From Bimastos eiseni (lineage: Eukaryota; Annelida; Clitellata; Crassiclitellata; Lumbricidae): DNA of 64,000 nt. Under the pieces are notes generated by a model. The model worked only from the letters and a program-made list of their open reading frames with translations. It ran no database searches and was not told where the DNA came from. Below are positions 45,593 through 57,234 of this stretch, piece after piece. The position numbers and the translations under genes were made by a program. The stretch covers positions 56,099,217 to 56,163,216 of the forward strand of contig OY365806.1 of the NCBI GenBank assembly GCA_959347315.1. The letters run 5' to 3'. Position 1 is the stretch's first letter, and each line of letters begins with the position of its first letter.

Positions 45593-46143
45593 TGTCTATC
45601 TGTCTGTCCATGTATGTCTCCGTGTCTGTGTCTATGTGTCCGTCTGTCTGTCTGTCCATGTATGTCTCCGTGTCTGTGTCTATGTGTCCGTCTGTCTGTC
45701 TGTCCATGTATGTCTCCGTGTCTGTGTCTATGTGTCCGTCTGTCTGTCTGTCCATGTATGTCTCCGTGTCTGTGTCTATGTGTCCGTCTGTCTGTCTGTC
45801 CATGTATGTCTCCGTGTCTGTGTCTATGTGTCCGTCTGTCTGTCTGTCCATGTATGTCTCCGTGTCTGTGTCTATGTGTCCGTCTGTCTGTCCATGTATG
45901 TCTCCGTGTCTGTGTCTATGTGTCCGTCTGTCTGTCCATGTATGTCTCCGTGTCTGTGTCTATGTGTCCGTCTGTCTGTCTGTCCATGTATGTCTCCGTG
46001 TCTGTGTCTATGTGTCCGTCTGTCTGTCCATGTATGTCTCCGTGTCTGTGTCTACGTGTCCGTCTGTCTGTCCATGTATGTCTCCGTGTCTGTGTCTTTG
46101 TGTCCGTCTGTCTGTCCATGTATGTCTCCGTGTCTGTGTCTCT
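45593..46143. repeat. 48-bp minisatellite (TGTC/TGTG-rich)
   Basis: About 12 copies of a unit containing TCCATGTATGTCTCCGTG and TGTCTATGTGTCCG, with 48-base spacing and 44-base variants. Because 48 is divisible by three and the unit has no stop, all three plus frames stay open (up to 276 codons) as does at least one minus frame. These are artefacts of the repeat. Confidence 0.95.
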
Positions 46144-47091
46144 CTCCATCTGATTGTGTTCGTGCGTTCGTATTTGTATGTGCGTCTTGCTTTGTGTGCG
46201 TCTGTCCGGCTGTATCTCTGTCTGCGTGTCTGTGTCTATTTGTTCACGTGCATATACATGTCATGCGTGTTCACTTGCCTGAGTACATAAAGTAGAAATC
46301 TTCGGAGGCAGAATCGATTGCAACGTCATTACTCGTGACGTCATTAAATAGCGATCGAATCGAGGTCGTTCAGATAAAAAACTGCTATGGCATTGGAGCA
46401 TTCATTGTGCGCCTGCATCAGCCTTTGTCTTCAAAGACTGAAACTAGTCGATGGTAGAAGATCCACTTAAGGGTTGTTCCGCTTGTCATAATATCTCGAA
46501 ACTCACTGCGAATGGTACTTGATTTTTTTTTGAGATATCATCCGTTCAGAGCCTCGTATACACAGAAACTGCAACTGAGTGCTGTGAACTCTATTCTATT
46601 GGAGTTCAAGTTGGCGATTGTTTCCCGTGTTGTTGAAAGTATTTCCAGATCGTTTTCTGTTAGGCGTCCATTGAAAACGCTTCATAGACAGCTACGTGTA
46701 GTAACTGTAGCTAATCTTGTGCAGCCGTGATGTCCGTTATGTGTAGTATTTGATTGTACTAAGAGCAGTTTCTAAGAGGATCGCGTGAAATATGGTCGAG
46801 CCCCGAGAGGGTGTAATACAATTCGAAGAACTTAAATATTCAGTGCTGTCTTGATATGAAACTTGGTTTCTTTTGTTATCTTTAGACCATCAGAATCTTT
46901 CATTTGAACAGCATAAACGAAATTTAAAAAAATGGCTTTGAAACGATGATGCGACGATCGATTTAATTTATTTCATGCTTTGATGATTATCCAACACGAT
47001 TATGGACTCACTTATGAATTGCCAGCATTAGTCCTTAGAAATGGGATCAATTGGGGGATGAGTTACATGTACCAATGCGGGTTGGGGCTGT
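46144..47091. other. Gene-free stretch
   Basis: No gene recognised. The frame at 46512-46730 has no domain. Confidence 0.4.
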
Positions 47092-47364
47092 ATGGAGAAC
47101 GGAACAATCAAAGTACTTTTGTCCAGTTACTTGGTCATATTTCAGTCTAAAATCATGTCAAAATTGCATAATATCATGGGAGCCATGATTGGTAGGAGTC
47201 ACAGGACAAACTCCAATCATCTCCGAGATGTCTTGGTTGAGTTCTTCCGAGAAGACGATAGCGATTACGATGATTGTGATGAAGATACTGCAGAGGAGAA
47301 CACGTTAGAAGCCCTACCATCTTCATCCGATGCCGCGAAATCTCTTAGACCTACAGATAAATAG
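47092..47364 (+). CDS. Hypothetical short acidic ORF
   Basis: A 90-residue ATG-initiated frame, not recognised. A possible second start is M-S-K-L-H-N-I-M. The middle has a plausible helix (H-L-R-D-V-L-V-E-F-F-R-E-D) followed by an acidic D/E stretch. It could be an exon or chance; no splice signals or relatives support it. Confidence 0.15.
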   Translation: MENGTIKVLLSSYLVIFQSKIMSKLHNIMGAMIGRSHRTNSNHLRDVLVEFFREDDSDYDDCDEDTAEENTLEALPSSSDAAKSLRPTDK

Positions 47365-48164
47365 TGATCTATGACGACGGACGACCTTCATACATATGCA
47401 CAAGTGTAGGCCTGTTTATACTGACTTATTTAAATTAAATATTTCGAACAAAAGACCTATTATAATGTTACATAAAAATAGTCATGTAGCAGTCATAGTT
47501 CAGTTAGTGTAGGGTTACATGAACAAGTATATTATTAAGAGTATGTGGGTAACAAAAGCTGGTCAGAGATTAGACAAAAGCAGCGATTGACAGGAAGGAA
47601 CGCGACTGGCGGCTGTACAACATCAGCTTATTGATTAGAAGCCTATTGAATGCTTATCGCTAATCCTATCAGTCAGGGCAGATTCTGTGGATTCTGTGGT
47701 TTCTGTTCCGACCAGCTCTGTTATTCGTATCAAACGAAATCAATTTACTAATTGATCGGATCAGTCACTGCGTTGTAATGTCTGACTGTCAAACACAATC
47801 AATGTTAATTACCACCACTGGCCAGACCTCAGCAGGAGACCAGCGTGGTGCTCCATAGGTCAAACAGTAACTGCTTTGCATACAGTCTGCGATAACATAT
47901 TTAGACTTAAGACTTCTACAAACATGTCCACAAGAATGAGGCCAATTTGAGATCATATGTTGGCATGGGCGAAAGAATTGAAGTTGCCATGGCAACACCT
48001 TATGTCGGAGGAGGCGTTCAGTTGCCAAGGAGACTTATCCCACCAAACTCTTCGCTTGAAGCTTCATTCACACTAGAAATATACATTCGTTGAACCGTTG
48101 AACGAGACTGTATACATAGGCCATTAAGGTAAAACTCCCAGCCACGTGTGAGGATAAGATGAGC
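47365..48164. other. Gene-free stretch
   Basis: No gene or clear element seen. Confidence 0.4.
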
Positions 48165-48300
48165 AAAAGGCTGAGGGAGACCATGGAGAGACGCCATGGA
48201 AAGAGATCATGGAGGAAGACCATGGAGTGAGACCATGAAGGGAAACCATGGTGGGAGACCGTGGAGGGAGACCTTGGAGGTAGACCATGATGGGAGGCAA
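48165..48300. repeat. 15-bp minisatellite GGAGGGAGACCATGG
   Basis: Eight to nine diverged tandem copies of a roughly 15-base unit built around AGACCATGGAGGG. Confidence 0.85.
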
Positions 48301-48697
48301 TTGATATAAGCGTGAATGATGCACTAATCTCATCCAGTCTAATCTAATCGGATGACTTCTATAGCGCCGTTATCATCGATGGTCGCCTGGATTGAAACCA
48401 AAAACCATGGCAACAGCGCATGAGACTCTTTCAGCTCTGACGAAAATAACCACCGAGATTTATCGTCAATGAGATTGTTTTCATTCAAGAGTGCCTTTCA
48501 AATTCATGAACAATAGCAAACATTCATGATTAATTCATATTCCATTATAGATGTTGGAGAAGTGATTGTTGATGCAAAATTGAAAACTGATAGCCTCGGT
48601 TTCTGTTATTAGAAACATCGTATTATATCTTTTGAAATTCTGATTGCCAGTTCCGCATTTAATCGTTGTTCAAATGCTTTGTTTTCTGGTATACGAT
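48301..48697. other. Gene-free stretch
   Basis: No gene seen. A CTTCTATAGCGCCGTT stretch at 48357 resembles a LINE 3' end. Confidence 0.35.
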
Positions 48698-48705
48698 GTG
48701 GCGAC

Positions 48706-48876
48706 CAGGGCCGTAACGAGCTATATTTGCGCCCTGTGCCTAGCATCAATCTGGCGCCCCACATTTTTAAAATAGTGCATTTTATGGAATAATAAGTTAT
48801 TCCATCCTGAAATTTGCGCCCTTTCCATATTTGCGCCCTGGGCCACGGCCCCGCTGACCCCCTCGGTACGGCCCTG
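48706..48876. mobile_element. 171-bp hAT-like MITE, family D
   Basis: Inverted ends CAGGGCCGTAACGAG and (inward) CAGGGCCGTACCGAG. The flanking 8-bp duplication has one mismatch: GTGGCGAC at 48698-48705 and CTGGCGAC at 48877-48884. ATTTGCGCCCTG repeats occur near both ends. Non-autonomous. Confidence 0.85.
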
Positions 48877-48884
48877 CTGGCGAC

Positions 48885-49249
48885 CTCTCCATTGAAGCTC
48901 CGAAGGCTTTTTTAAAATTTTAAATATCACTAATATTTACTTAGAAACTGCAGACATGAACATGTAATCAGGGCAACAGACACGGATTGTTTTTAACTCT
49001 AGCAGATAGCTGAGAGAGAATTCAAAAAGAAACGGAAACGGCTAACGGTGGAAACGACGAGGAGAGCGGGAGAACGAGTATTCATATTAGACGACTGTCT
49101 TTTGTCGGCCATAATTATGAACACACGAAGACAATACTTTAATTGCAAACTCTGATGTTAGATGGTTCTCTGTTGAAGTAATAATTAGGCTATTGTCAAT
49201 GTGTGTTCAAGTCTTCTGTGCGCCTTAATTGTCTTTCTATCCGTTCCTT
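48885..49249. other. Gene-free stretch
   Basis: No gene seen. Confidence 0.4.
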
Positions 49250-49500
49250 CCTCAAATATCATCGTTCATCATTTTTGGATCATTGAATGCAAGGGCATTC
49301 TTGAATTTCGGTATTCGTAGGAATCGTAATCTGCAAGCTTCTAAAGCGCCGGACACCAGCTTATTCACGAGCGCTTGTGGCTCCGCTCCTTTGCGTAGGA
49401 TTAACCAAACAACTGAAGTAAATAGCCACGGCGAATGTGCGTCGAGCTGTGGAGAGCCAACTTTCGACGCCTCTACTCTCTGTTCCACTTGAATTCGTTC
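49250..49500 (-). mobile_element. LINE family B 3' end, copy 6
   Basis: On the minus strand GTGAATAAGCTGGTGTCCGG leads into GCGCTTTAGAAGCTTGCAG and ATTACGATTCC. This is the order of motifs seen in the other family B copies. The upstream coding part is too decayed to recognise. Confidence 0.65.
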
Positions 49501-50304
49501 CCATGGCGTCATATATGCATTTGGCGTGGGTGGAAGCTGGTTTCCAAGGCAACAGGCCGGCGTTGTTTATTTGTGGAGATCGTCCATTACTTGATCACGG
49601 TACCGACGCGTTTGCAAAGATAACAATCGTTGTAGATATTACGCCTGACAAATAACTAGAGCGAACCATGTTCCGTGCGTGTATCCTCCTTTCAATGTCT
49701 AATTGTCCGCTTAAGTCCGCCTCGAATGATTGCTGTGCATGTTGGAATTGTCCAGCCACATCTATAGTTTGTTCATTTGTCTAAGCGTTGACGGTTAAGT
49801 CAACATAATTCGCAATGAAGTTTAAACTCAGCTGTTGGTCTTGATGCAGTCGCATTTTCTCTGTCGCATTTTCTATCCATATTCTCTGCCTCTTCACATT
49901 CAAGAGCTTCACATTCCCAAATCGTTTTCTCTTTCTCCTTCACAGGTCGTCCAATTTCACATTCTTCACATTTCACATTTTCACATTCTTCTCTGTTCGT
50001 TTCGTGTCGCTCCAGTCAGAAGTAATAGGAGAGTCTATGTCATCGCTTTCTCTCAATCTTGTGTCTATCGCTTTCTTGTAGGCTTTTACTTCAAGCTGCT
50101 TTTCACGCTCTGCATATTTTAGACTCTGAACTTAAGTCTCTGTCAGATCATGCACATGTATTAGCAGATGAAGCTCACAGGAGATAAACATTTCAGAATC
50201 TCGACTAAGGTAGTTACCAACGTCTGATTTGTGACATCATCGTCTGTTTCATCCAGACTCTACTTCTCTGGTAGCTTTCGTTCTGGCAAACTGTTGTCTT
50301 GGCC
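49501..50304. other. Gene-free stretch
   Basis: TTCACATTC repeats at about 49895-49990. No gene recognised. Confidence 0.4.
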
Positions 50305-50361
50305 AACGGTAGATTGAAGCATCAAAGATATTAAATATCTTTGATGCTTCAATCTACCGTT
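50305..50361. repeat. Perfect 57-bp palindrome
   Basis: Two 28-base arms identical in inverse orientation around one central A (50333). The left arm begins AACGGTAGATTGAAGC and is followed on the right by TTTT. No mismatch at all. Confidence 0.95.
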
Positions 50362-51308
50362 TTTAAACACATTTTGTTTATTTTTAGCAGGGAAGCCAAA
50401 GACATTGATTGGTCAGAGAGGAGCATTTCATCAAGTGATCATTTGTTATCGTCATATCATAGAAGCAACGAAAGGCACATATAGGCGAGTAGGCCTATAT
50501 AATACCTCTGAGACTCTGAGTCAATTAGCTATCAGATCAACAGCAAATGCGAGGAGCCCATAGTTCTTCTTGATCACCAATTTTTACAACCGAAGCAAAG
50601 ATTGCTTAACATATTCAGACGTCCTTTATTTTCCAGTCTCTTCTAATATTTGCTACAAACATAAAAGAATCGCGAGTGCATCGCTGCTGTATCGACGTTG
50701 ACGACGCATTTTCTGCGATGACGCGCTATTGTTTACTGTGTACCACACATTTCTATCTATGTCTGCATAATAGACTTTGTGCGAACACTTTTTTAAATGC
50801 CCGTGTATGCGATCTGCCGTTGAGGCCTACATGTTCTGTCGGCATTTCTTTTAATCAATCGTGTCCAGACTTGACCAAGCCCGAACAGTTCCATTGCATG
50901 TCATTGCATGCTGTGCAACCCGCATTCATCTAATGCTTGCCCAAGCAAGTATGGATTAAACGAAACACCTTACATCATCGACAACATATTGGTTAACTTA
51001 AACTCACTTGCTCTCTTAAAAAAGCGTTCAGGAAACAAAATCTTTGCTTTATTGTGAAGTTCTTTAAAACAAACACCCAAAAAGTTTTCATTAAATGAAG
51101 TCAATATCCGATATATTCCTTGACTATATTCCTTCGTCTCGTGCTCATCTCTTAGAAAGTCTCGATCAAAACTTCACGCCAACTCGTCCGACAAGTGTCC
51201 TTCATTTTACCATATTTCAATTCCCTACAGTGTAGAAATGTCCACCTTAACCATCTGACTTGCTTTCTTGGGGTAACTTCAAACGATTTCGCCCATTGTG
51301 CTGAAACT
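50362..51308. other. Gene-free stretch
   Basis: No gene recognised. The frame at 50676-50933 has no known domain. Confidence 0.4.
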
Positions 51309-51317
51309 GACCCAACG

Positions 51318-51979
51318 CGAAGCAGGACGTTTTGGCGCAGCCGTTTTGGCGCAGGACGCGTTGGCGCAGGACGTTAGGGCGCAGGACGTTTTGGCGCAGA
51401 AGTCTGATTCAATATAGAATGTAACACGAAGCATGATCGATGACAATAATTCGGCTAAGCTGGGAACTGGAATGATGAAAAGAATCATGCTTAAACAGAA
51501 GCGGGATGGATATGAGAATTCTACTCATCGTGAAACCCTCACAATAATTTTATCAATCTTGCTTCCAATTAAACGCCATTATTTTTCATCAATCCAGCTT
51601 CCATTTGAGCATGATTATTTTCATCAATCCAGCTTCCATTTGAGCATGATTATTTTCATCAATCCAGCTTCCATTTGAGCATGATTATTTTCATCAATCC
51701 AGCTTCCATTTGAGCATGATTATTTTCATCAATCCAGCTTCCATTTAAGCATGATTATTTTCATTGATCCGGCTTCAAGTTAAGCATGATTTTTTCACCT
51801 CTACCTCTTCTACTACCGACGCTTCAGAGACTTAACCTGACTTGCCATGTGAAATAACTTACAACACTAGATTGCCATATAATATATTTATATAGTACTT
51901 ATTATACACTATTATTGAATCAGAGATTTGCGTCAAAATGTCCTGCGCCAAAACGGCTGCGCCAAAACCTCACGTACCG
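51318..51979. mobile_element. 662-bp element with 9-bp TSD and internal minisatellite
   Basis: Flanked by an exact 9-bp repeat GACCCAACG (51309-51317, 51980-51988). Both ends, read inward, are CG plus nine unrelated bases and then a shared block of about 29 bases containing GTTTTGGCGCAGCCG. The left side continues with further GGCGCAGGACG copies. A 35-bp minisatellite fills the centre. A 9-bp duplication fits MULE-like transposons, but the class is not certain. No transposase. Confidence 0.75.
51548..51790. repeat. 35-bp minisatellite
   Basis: Six to seven tandem copies of a unit containing ATCAATCCAGCTTCCATTTG and AGCATGATTATTTTC; the middle copies are identical, the outer ones diverge. It lies inside the 662-bp element. 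Confidence 0.95.
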
Positions 51980-51988
51980 GACCCAACG

Positions 51989-53010
51989 TTTTGACAGAAC
52001 CTGGTGTCGATTTCCATTAGCTACACGTGCAATGTATATGCGCTGGTGAACGAGCTGGTCTACCTTACTTCATTCGTTCGTTGAGCCAAAAAAATTTATG
52101 ATTTAAAAGTAACATTACCCTCAATAAAAAAAACAGAATAGCTATCATTGCATAAACCTCATATGCAGAATATATGACAATACTCGACAACAGTAGGCCT
52201 ACTTAATATAACATAGATTATGCATATTATATTATATATTATTTAATATTATATGCAAATGCATTCATGAGTTTAATATGACATTGTGTAATTCTCTTCT
52301 TAATGACTATTCTGCAGCAATCAGTCTCATATGGTGTGGCTGCCTCGAATAGCGAAATAGCACGATTCATCTCATGTTCTGTTGTGGGAAGAGTTGCATT
52401 GGTTGCACGTGCAACCATCGAGCGTTGCTTTATAAAGCGGCTTTTTATGGATTGGAAAAACCCGTCGAATCTAAGACCAGAGTTTCACATGCAGTTTATT
52501 TGGCCGGCAGCCCTCAGTCTCTTCAAGGTCATTTGGTTGTTTCCTCTTGGTCCCATCGAATGTTTATTATATCGATCAAAAACAGAGAAAATTAAGGGAT
52601 AAGAATGCAGCAACGGTTATATCGAACAAGACGGAAACTATATATTTATTATGTAAACGAACATTTATATTGCGCTTGAGTAATACACGTCAGTTTGCCA
52701 TACTAGTCACAGTAGGCCTATGCTTGCCAGAATGAATTTGTTGCATTCTGGTTTTCGTGTTTTCGTGAGCACCAGTTGTTCCTTTCTGGCCTTCTCTGAT
52801 TTGATAGTCATTCTCGTCCAAAAGATTCTTAATAGCTTTCTGATATACTAGTTCTCTATTGTCTGAATCTGTCTTTCTCCATCTTCAACGCCCGGCCTCG
52901 CATCCGTAGGTCTGTGTTGCCAGTAACAACACCATTCTGCCTCGCTCATCAACCGTTATTTGGTGTCGTTGTTGATCCATTTCTTCTTTCATGTCTTCGT
53001 CAATTCCACC
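51989..53010. other. Gene-free stretch
   Basis: AT-rich. The frames at 52303-52602 and 52374-52595 have no recognisable domain. Confidence 0.4.
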
Positions 53011-53280
53011 ATGACCATCATTCTCATGACCATCATTCTTATGACCATCATTCCCATGACCATCATTCTCATGACCATCATTCTCATGACCATCATTCTC
53101 ATGACCATCATTCTCATGACCATCATTCCCATGACCATCATTCTCATGACCATCATTCTCATGACCATCATTCTCATGACCATCATTCTCATGACCATCA
53201 TTCCCATGACCATCATTCTCATGACCATCATTCTCATGACCATCATTCTCATGACCATCATTCCCATGACCATCATTCCC
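53011..53280. repeat. 15-bp minisatellite with higher-order pattern
   Basis: Eighteen copies of ATGACCATCATTCYC. The last triplet is usually CTC, but CCC appears at units 3, 8, 13, 17 and 18, i.e. mostly every fifth unit. The frame is open on both strands (H-D-H-H-S type), which is an artefact. Confidence 0.95.
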
Positions 53281-54610
53281 ATGTCGAACTTTGATTCAAC
53301 TGCTCTCACGCAATTCGCATCTTATGCTGCTGTCCGCTATAGATAGACAAGGGAAGGAACTTGTTCTACTCTTTCCCAACCCACCATCATCTAAAACACC
53401 TCCTCAGTATTCATCATGAGTCACGTTGATCAGAATGAATTTGTTGCATTCTCCTGCAGTATACTATCGACGCGTTTCACTAGTTCTGGTAACTCTTCCT
53501 ATGCTGAAGCCAGTCAAGAAGTAAGATAATATCCTCAGTTGTTGGTGTTAGTTACCTTCGCATCCACTTGCTCTGCTAGAATACTAAACAGGCAAAGGAA
53601 GAGGTTGTATTTGACTCCTTTTCAAACATCAAACTATGCCAAGTGTGGCCATATATTCTGACTTGGTCTAGTCTTGTCTGTATAGATTCCTTAATAGTTG
53701 GACCATTTACAGTAGTGCACGAGTCCATTTCGAGCCATCATCTCGAACCCTAACGATTGTCGCTTCTACCACAATCGTCTTTATCGATTTTTGCCTTTAG
53801 AACAATCGTCCTTTACGAATGTTGCCCTTTCAGCGCCAAAAGTGGTTTTCTTCAATTGCCGCCATAGTTCCTCTAGTGGTCTGTTTTCGAATATAATTTC
53901 CTCTCGTTCTTTCATTCTGTTCGTCGCTTTCAGTTGGTATTGTCGCTCAACCTGACCATTTTTGAATCTCTTAAGGTCCAAAAGCAACGGTTTATTCGCT
54001 CGCTTTCTTTAAATTCTTAGTCTTCATCGTCGGTAACACAAGGTTGTGGTCGGAATTACAATCTGCGCTTACGGATAGTCTACGTCTAAGTGGCTAATGG
54101 ATTGTTTTTACTCAGGCGCTACATAAGTACATTGATTTTATTGTGGAATTGCTAAGCAACATAATTTCTCTATTGGCATAACGTTGTGGCTATTCTAAAC
54201 CCAGGCATCTGAGCGAAAATATAAAGAAGACTTGTTTCCTTGATTTCAAAGATTGGCCTCCGAATAAATGTCTTATTTTGATTACAATTCTCTGATTGTC
54301 TACTTTCTTCGTCAGAAACTGTGATGTCCTTCAAATATAATTGTCGTATCTTAATTGGAAAATCGCATTCTCCAGACGACCTGTGATCTCGTAGTCAGAG
54401 GACTATCATTCGATCGTAACAGCATTTTAAAAGGGTATACTAATAAGCACGTATATTACGATGAAGTGTCTAGAGATGACTAAGATGAGTAACTAACTAA
54501 TAAAACTAACTCTGTATTGGTCGCATAAAATGATCAATTTTACACTTTAATACGAGCCGCATTGGCTTCCCAGTTACTTTAGTAACACTGTCGTCGTTTA
54601 AGTTTGGCAG

Positions 54611-54611
<1 letters not shown>
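53281..54611. other. Gene-free stretch
   Basis: No gene recognised. The minus-strand frame at 53781-53987 is charged but has no domain signature. Confidence 0.4.

Positions 54612-54684
<73 letters not shown>
54612..54684. repeat. CT microsatellite
   Basis: A pure CT dinucleotide run of about 73 bases. Confidence 0.98.
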
Positions 54685-54687
<3 letters not shown>

Positions 54688-55020
54688 GTCTGTCGTGAAA
54701 GAGTCAAACGCAAGGTAACTGTGAGCTTGACACCACGGTGAAGAAAATTCTGATTCAGAACATTGAGCTGGAACTCTTTGGCGAAGTCCACGCATTCCGC
54801 AGCAGTATGGGACAATAGGACATTCTCTCATGCAGAACGCTTCAGAGACAATAACCATGAGAGTCTATCGCAGTTTAGAAGACACCGGTGGTTTGGTTCA
54901 ATGTGTTCGCCCTCTTAAATACATTCGCTACAGCTGCCACGTCGACATCACGCCTGCCTTATTTCATCTCAACCATCTCTCCATTCTCCTCCCCTCTTTC
55001 CGTCTCCGTCTCCCTCACCC

Positions 55021-55138
55021 TCACGCACACCATCTCCCTCTCCTTCTCCCTCTCCTTCTCCCTCTCCTTCTCCCTCTCCTTCTCCCTCTCCTTCTCCCTC
55101 TCCTTCTCCCTCTCCTTCTCCCTCTCCGTCCCCTCTCC
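55021..55138. repeat. 12-bp CTCCCTCTCCTT array
   Basis: About nine copies of a CTCCTTCTCCCT-type 12-mer, nearly identical. Confidence 0.9.
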
Positions 55139-55367
55139 CCCTGTCACCTTCTTCCGTCCTTCCATGTGATCCCTCTCTATTTTTACATGTATACATACAC
55201 CATACATGTGAATTTCCTCGATGTAACGATTAATTCTTGTCAGTTTTAAGCCTCGACAAATATTGGCTGGGATGCATTTGTTGCCATCGATTATCTGTTC
55301 CAGCAGTCGCTCAATACGACGATCATGTATGTCGCTTCCATGTCTCGCATGCTGTCTCTTTCTGATG

Positions 55368-55420
<53 letters not shown>

Positions 55421-56359
55421 TCCGGCTTATCAGTCTCGTTTGGTATATATATATTATATATCCATGGCGACGTGTCTGGAATGAGGTCTTCTAGGCTGAC
55501 GGTGAAATTGATGAAACCGTATCGCATGTCCGTGCGCACGTGCTTTTTGGTACCAAGAAAAGCATGCGCATGTACATACGCTTCTGTTTTGTTGGGAGGG
55601 TAGTGTGCAGTGGAGTCTTCGGTGAATCGACTGAGTTTATGAGGGTCCATATAATCGAAGTTGCGCTGTTTGGGTCTTTTCAGCTAAGCGCTGCGTCGAC
55701 GTCATGCGCTCGTTTGACCCTTTATGACGCAAAGGCATTTCTATGCGAAAGCGTAGGAACAATAGAAAAAGACTACAATGCCTTTGACGGGTCTCTGCAT
55801 AGTGATGGGATTAAGATAAAGGAATCGTCAACGTAATGATCACAACAAAAAACTTCTGGCACCCGTTTTAGACGTTTGTCTCATCAGAGTCTTTTAAAGA
55901 ATGAGTCGGTTATATGTATATATCTTCATATTTATATTTGTAAATATTTTATGCCATATATTTTTTACTCACTATTTACTATTTATGAATATCAGACACG
56001 CTTCCACATGCCATAATATAGCATGTGGCATAGCGTACATATATTATTATATGTAGGCCTATTAAATAGTATACAGGAGTGTTACTCCTTCGGAAGTCTT
56101 CCACTCCATCTCCATTTCCCTCTCCCTCTCCCCTTCCTCTCCTTCTCCATCTCCCTATAATTCTTCATCTCCCTCTCCTTCTGCATCTCCCTTTCTGTTT
56201 CCGTCTCTCCTTATTCTGCAATATGAGACATGTTCTCCATAAAGATGGCTTTCCGAGTCTATTATTCGCACCTCCAATACACAGATTCGATGAGAAGAAA
56301 TAGTTTCCTTCTTTTCCTCGAACTGTCTGCGCTCTCTTTAGCTCTTTAGCGCTTCTGTT
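55139..56359. other. Gene-free stretch with TA and CTC tracts
   Basis: A TA microsatellite at 55372-55417 and a CTCCATCTCC-type tract at 56095-56200. The frame at 55540-55836 is unrecognised. Confidence 0.45.
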
Positions 56360-56390
<31 letters not shown>

Positions 56391-56476
56391 GTCTCTGTCT
56401 CTGTCTTTCTGTCTGCCTTTGTCTGTATGTCTGTCTCTCTTTCTGTCTGCCTTTGTCTGTCTGTCTGTCTTTCTGT
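56360..56476. repeat. CT / GTCT microsatellite
   Basis: CT run (56360-56385), then GTCTCTGTCTCT and CTGT tetramers. A TTTCTGTCTGCCTTTGTCTG segment is repeated. Confidence 0.9.
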
Positions 56477-56889
56477 CAGCCTTGGAACCCAATGAAATTG
56501 TTCCGATGCAACGTGGGCTGTATAGTAAGCGGAGACCCAATGGATATACAAATATATGCATAGACTACTGGACGCAATGTTTCGCCTTACACTGTCACTT
56601 AACACGTCGTTTATTTGGCAGATACATTAAATGTTTCCTCATCCATATATACATGTATTATATGCAATTGCGCATGTCTATATTTAGTCGTCAATTGACC
56701 TAAGTATAGACTGCATGCCGCCAACAAGAGACAGAGTAGTGTGAAATGATGAGTCAGTGTAACCTTGAACCAGTCTTTCTGTGCTGACCAGATGTTGTCA
56801 ATGAAAACAGATTCATCAGACGAACTGTAGTCAGACAATTCATTGCTCTTCTCAGACTCTGCTCTCGCTATTACTTGTCTTGTCTTGTC

Positions 56890-57177
56890 TTAACTATCCT
56901 CGATCCGAGGGTTGGTCGCTTCATGGACAAGTCTACTCCATCTCTTCCTGTCTCTCGTCTTCTTTAGTAAGTTGTCAAGTGGTCTACCGGTCCATTTTTC
57001 CACATTGTCTATCCATCGTGCCTTTGGTCTTCCTCGTTTTCTTGCTCCCGGTGTAGTGCCTTGCATGATTTCTTTTTCTAGACAGTTTCCCTCTTTTCTC
57101 ATCACATGTCCAAAGTATGTTAATTTCCTCCTTTTTATCAGATTAAATAGCTCTCGTTTCGTGTCTGCTTTCTCCAA
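56890..57177 (-). pseudogene. C-terminal region of the RTE-like LINE
   Basis: Open frame of 95 codons with K-R-R-K-L-T-Y-F-G-H-V-M-R, E-K-E-I-M-Q-G-T-T-P-G, G-R-P-K-A-R-W-I-D-N and A-T-N-P-R-I-E-D, the conserved end of this LINE family. It stops at 56890 just before the tandem tail. Confidence 0.85.
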
Positions 57178-57234
57178 TACCCACTCGTTTGTTTTTTTGA
57201 GTCCGTGATACCCTTAGAATCTGTCTTATGCATT

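Noticed and set aside
45323..46295. Three long plus-strand ORFs (219-276 codons)
   Set aside because: They are frames of one 48-bp minisatellite; composition is repetitive and all frames are open.
52914..53346. Histidine/aspartate-rich and methionine-rich ORFs on both strands
   Set aside because: Shadows of the 15-bp ATGACCATCATTCYC repeat.
54579..54858. Minus-strand ORFs ending in R-E repeats
   Set aside because: They run into the CT microsatellite. The non-repeat part has no recognisable domain and three frames compete.
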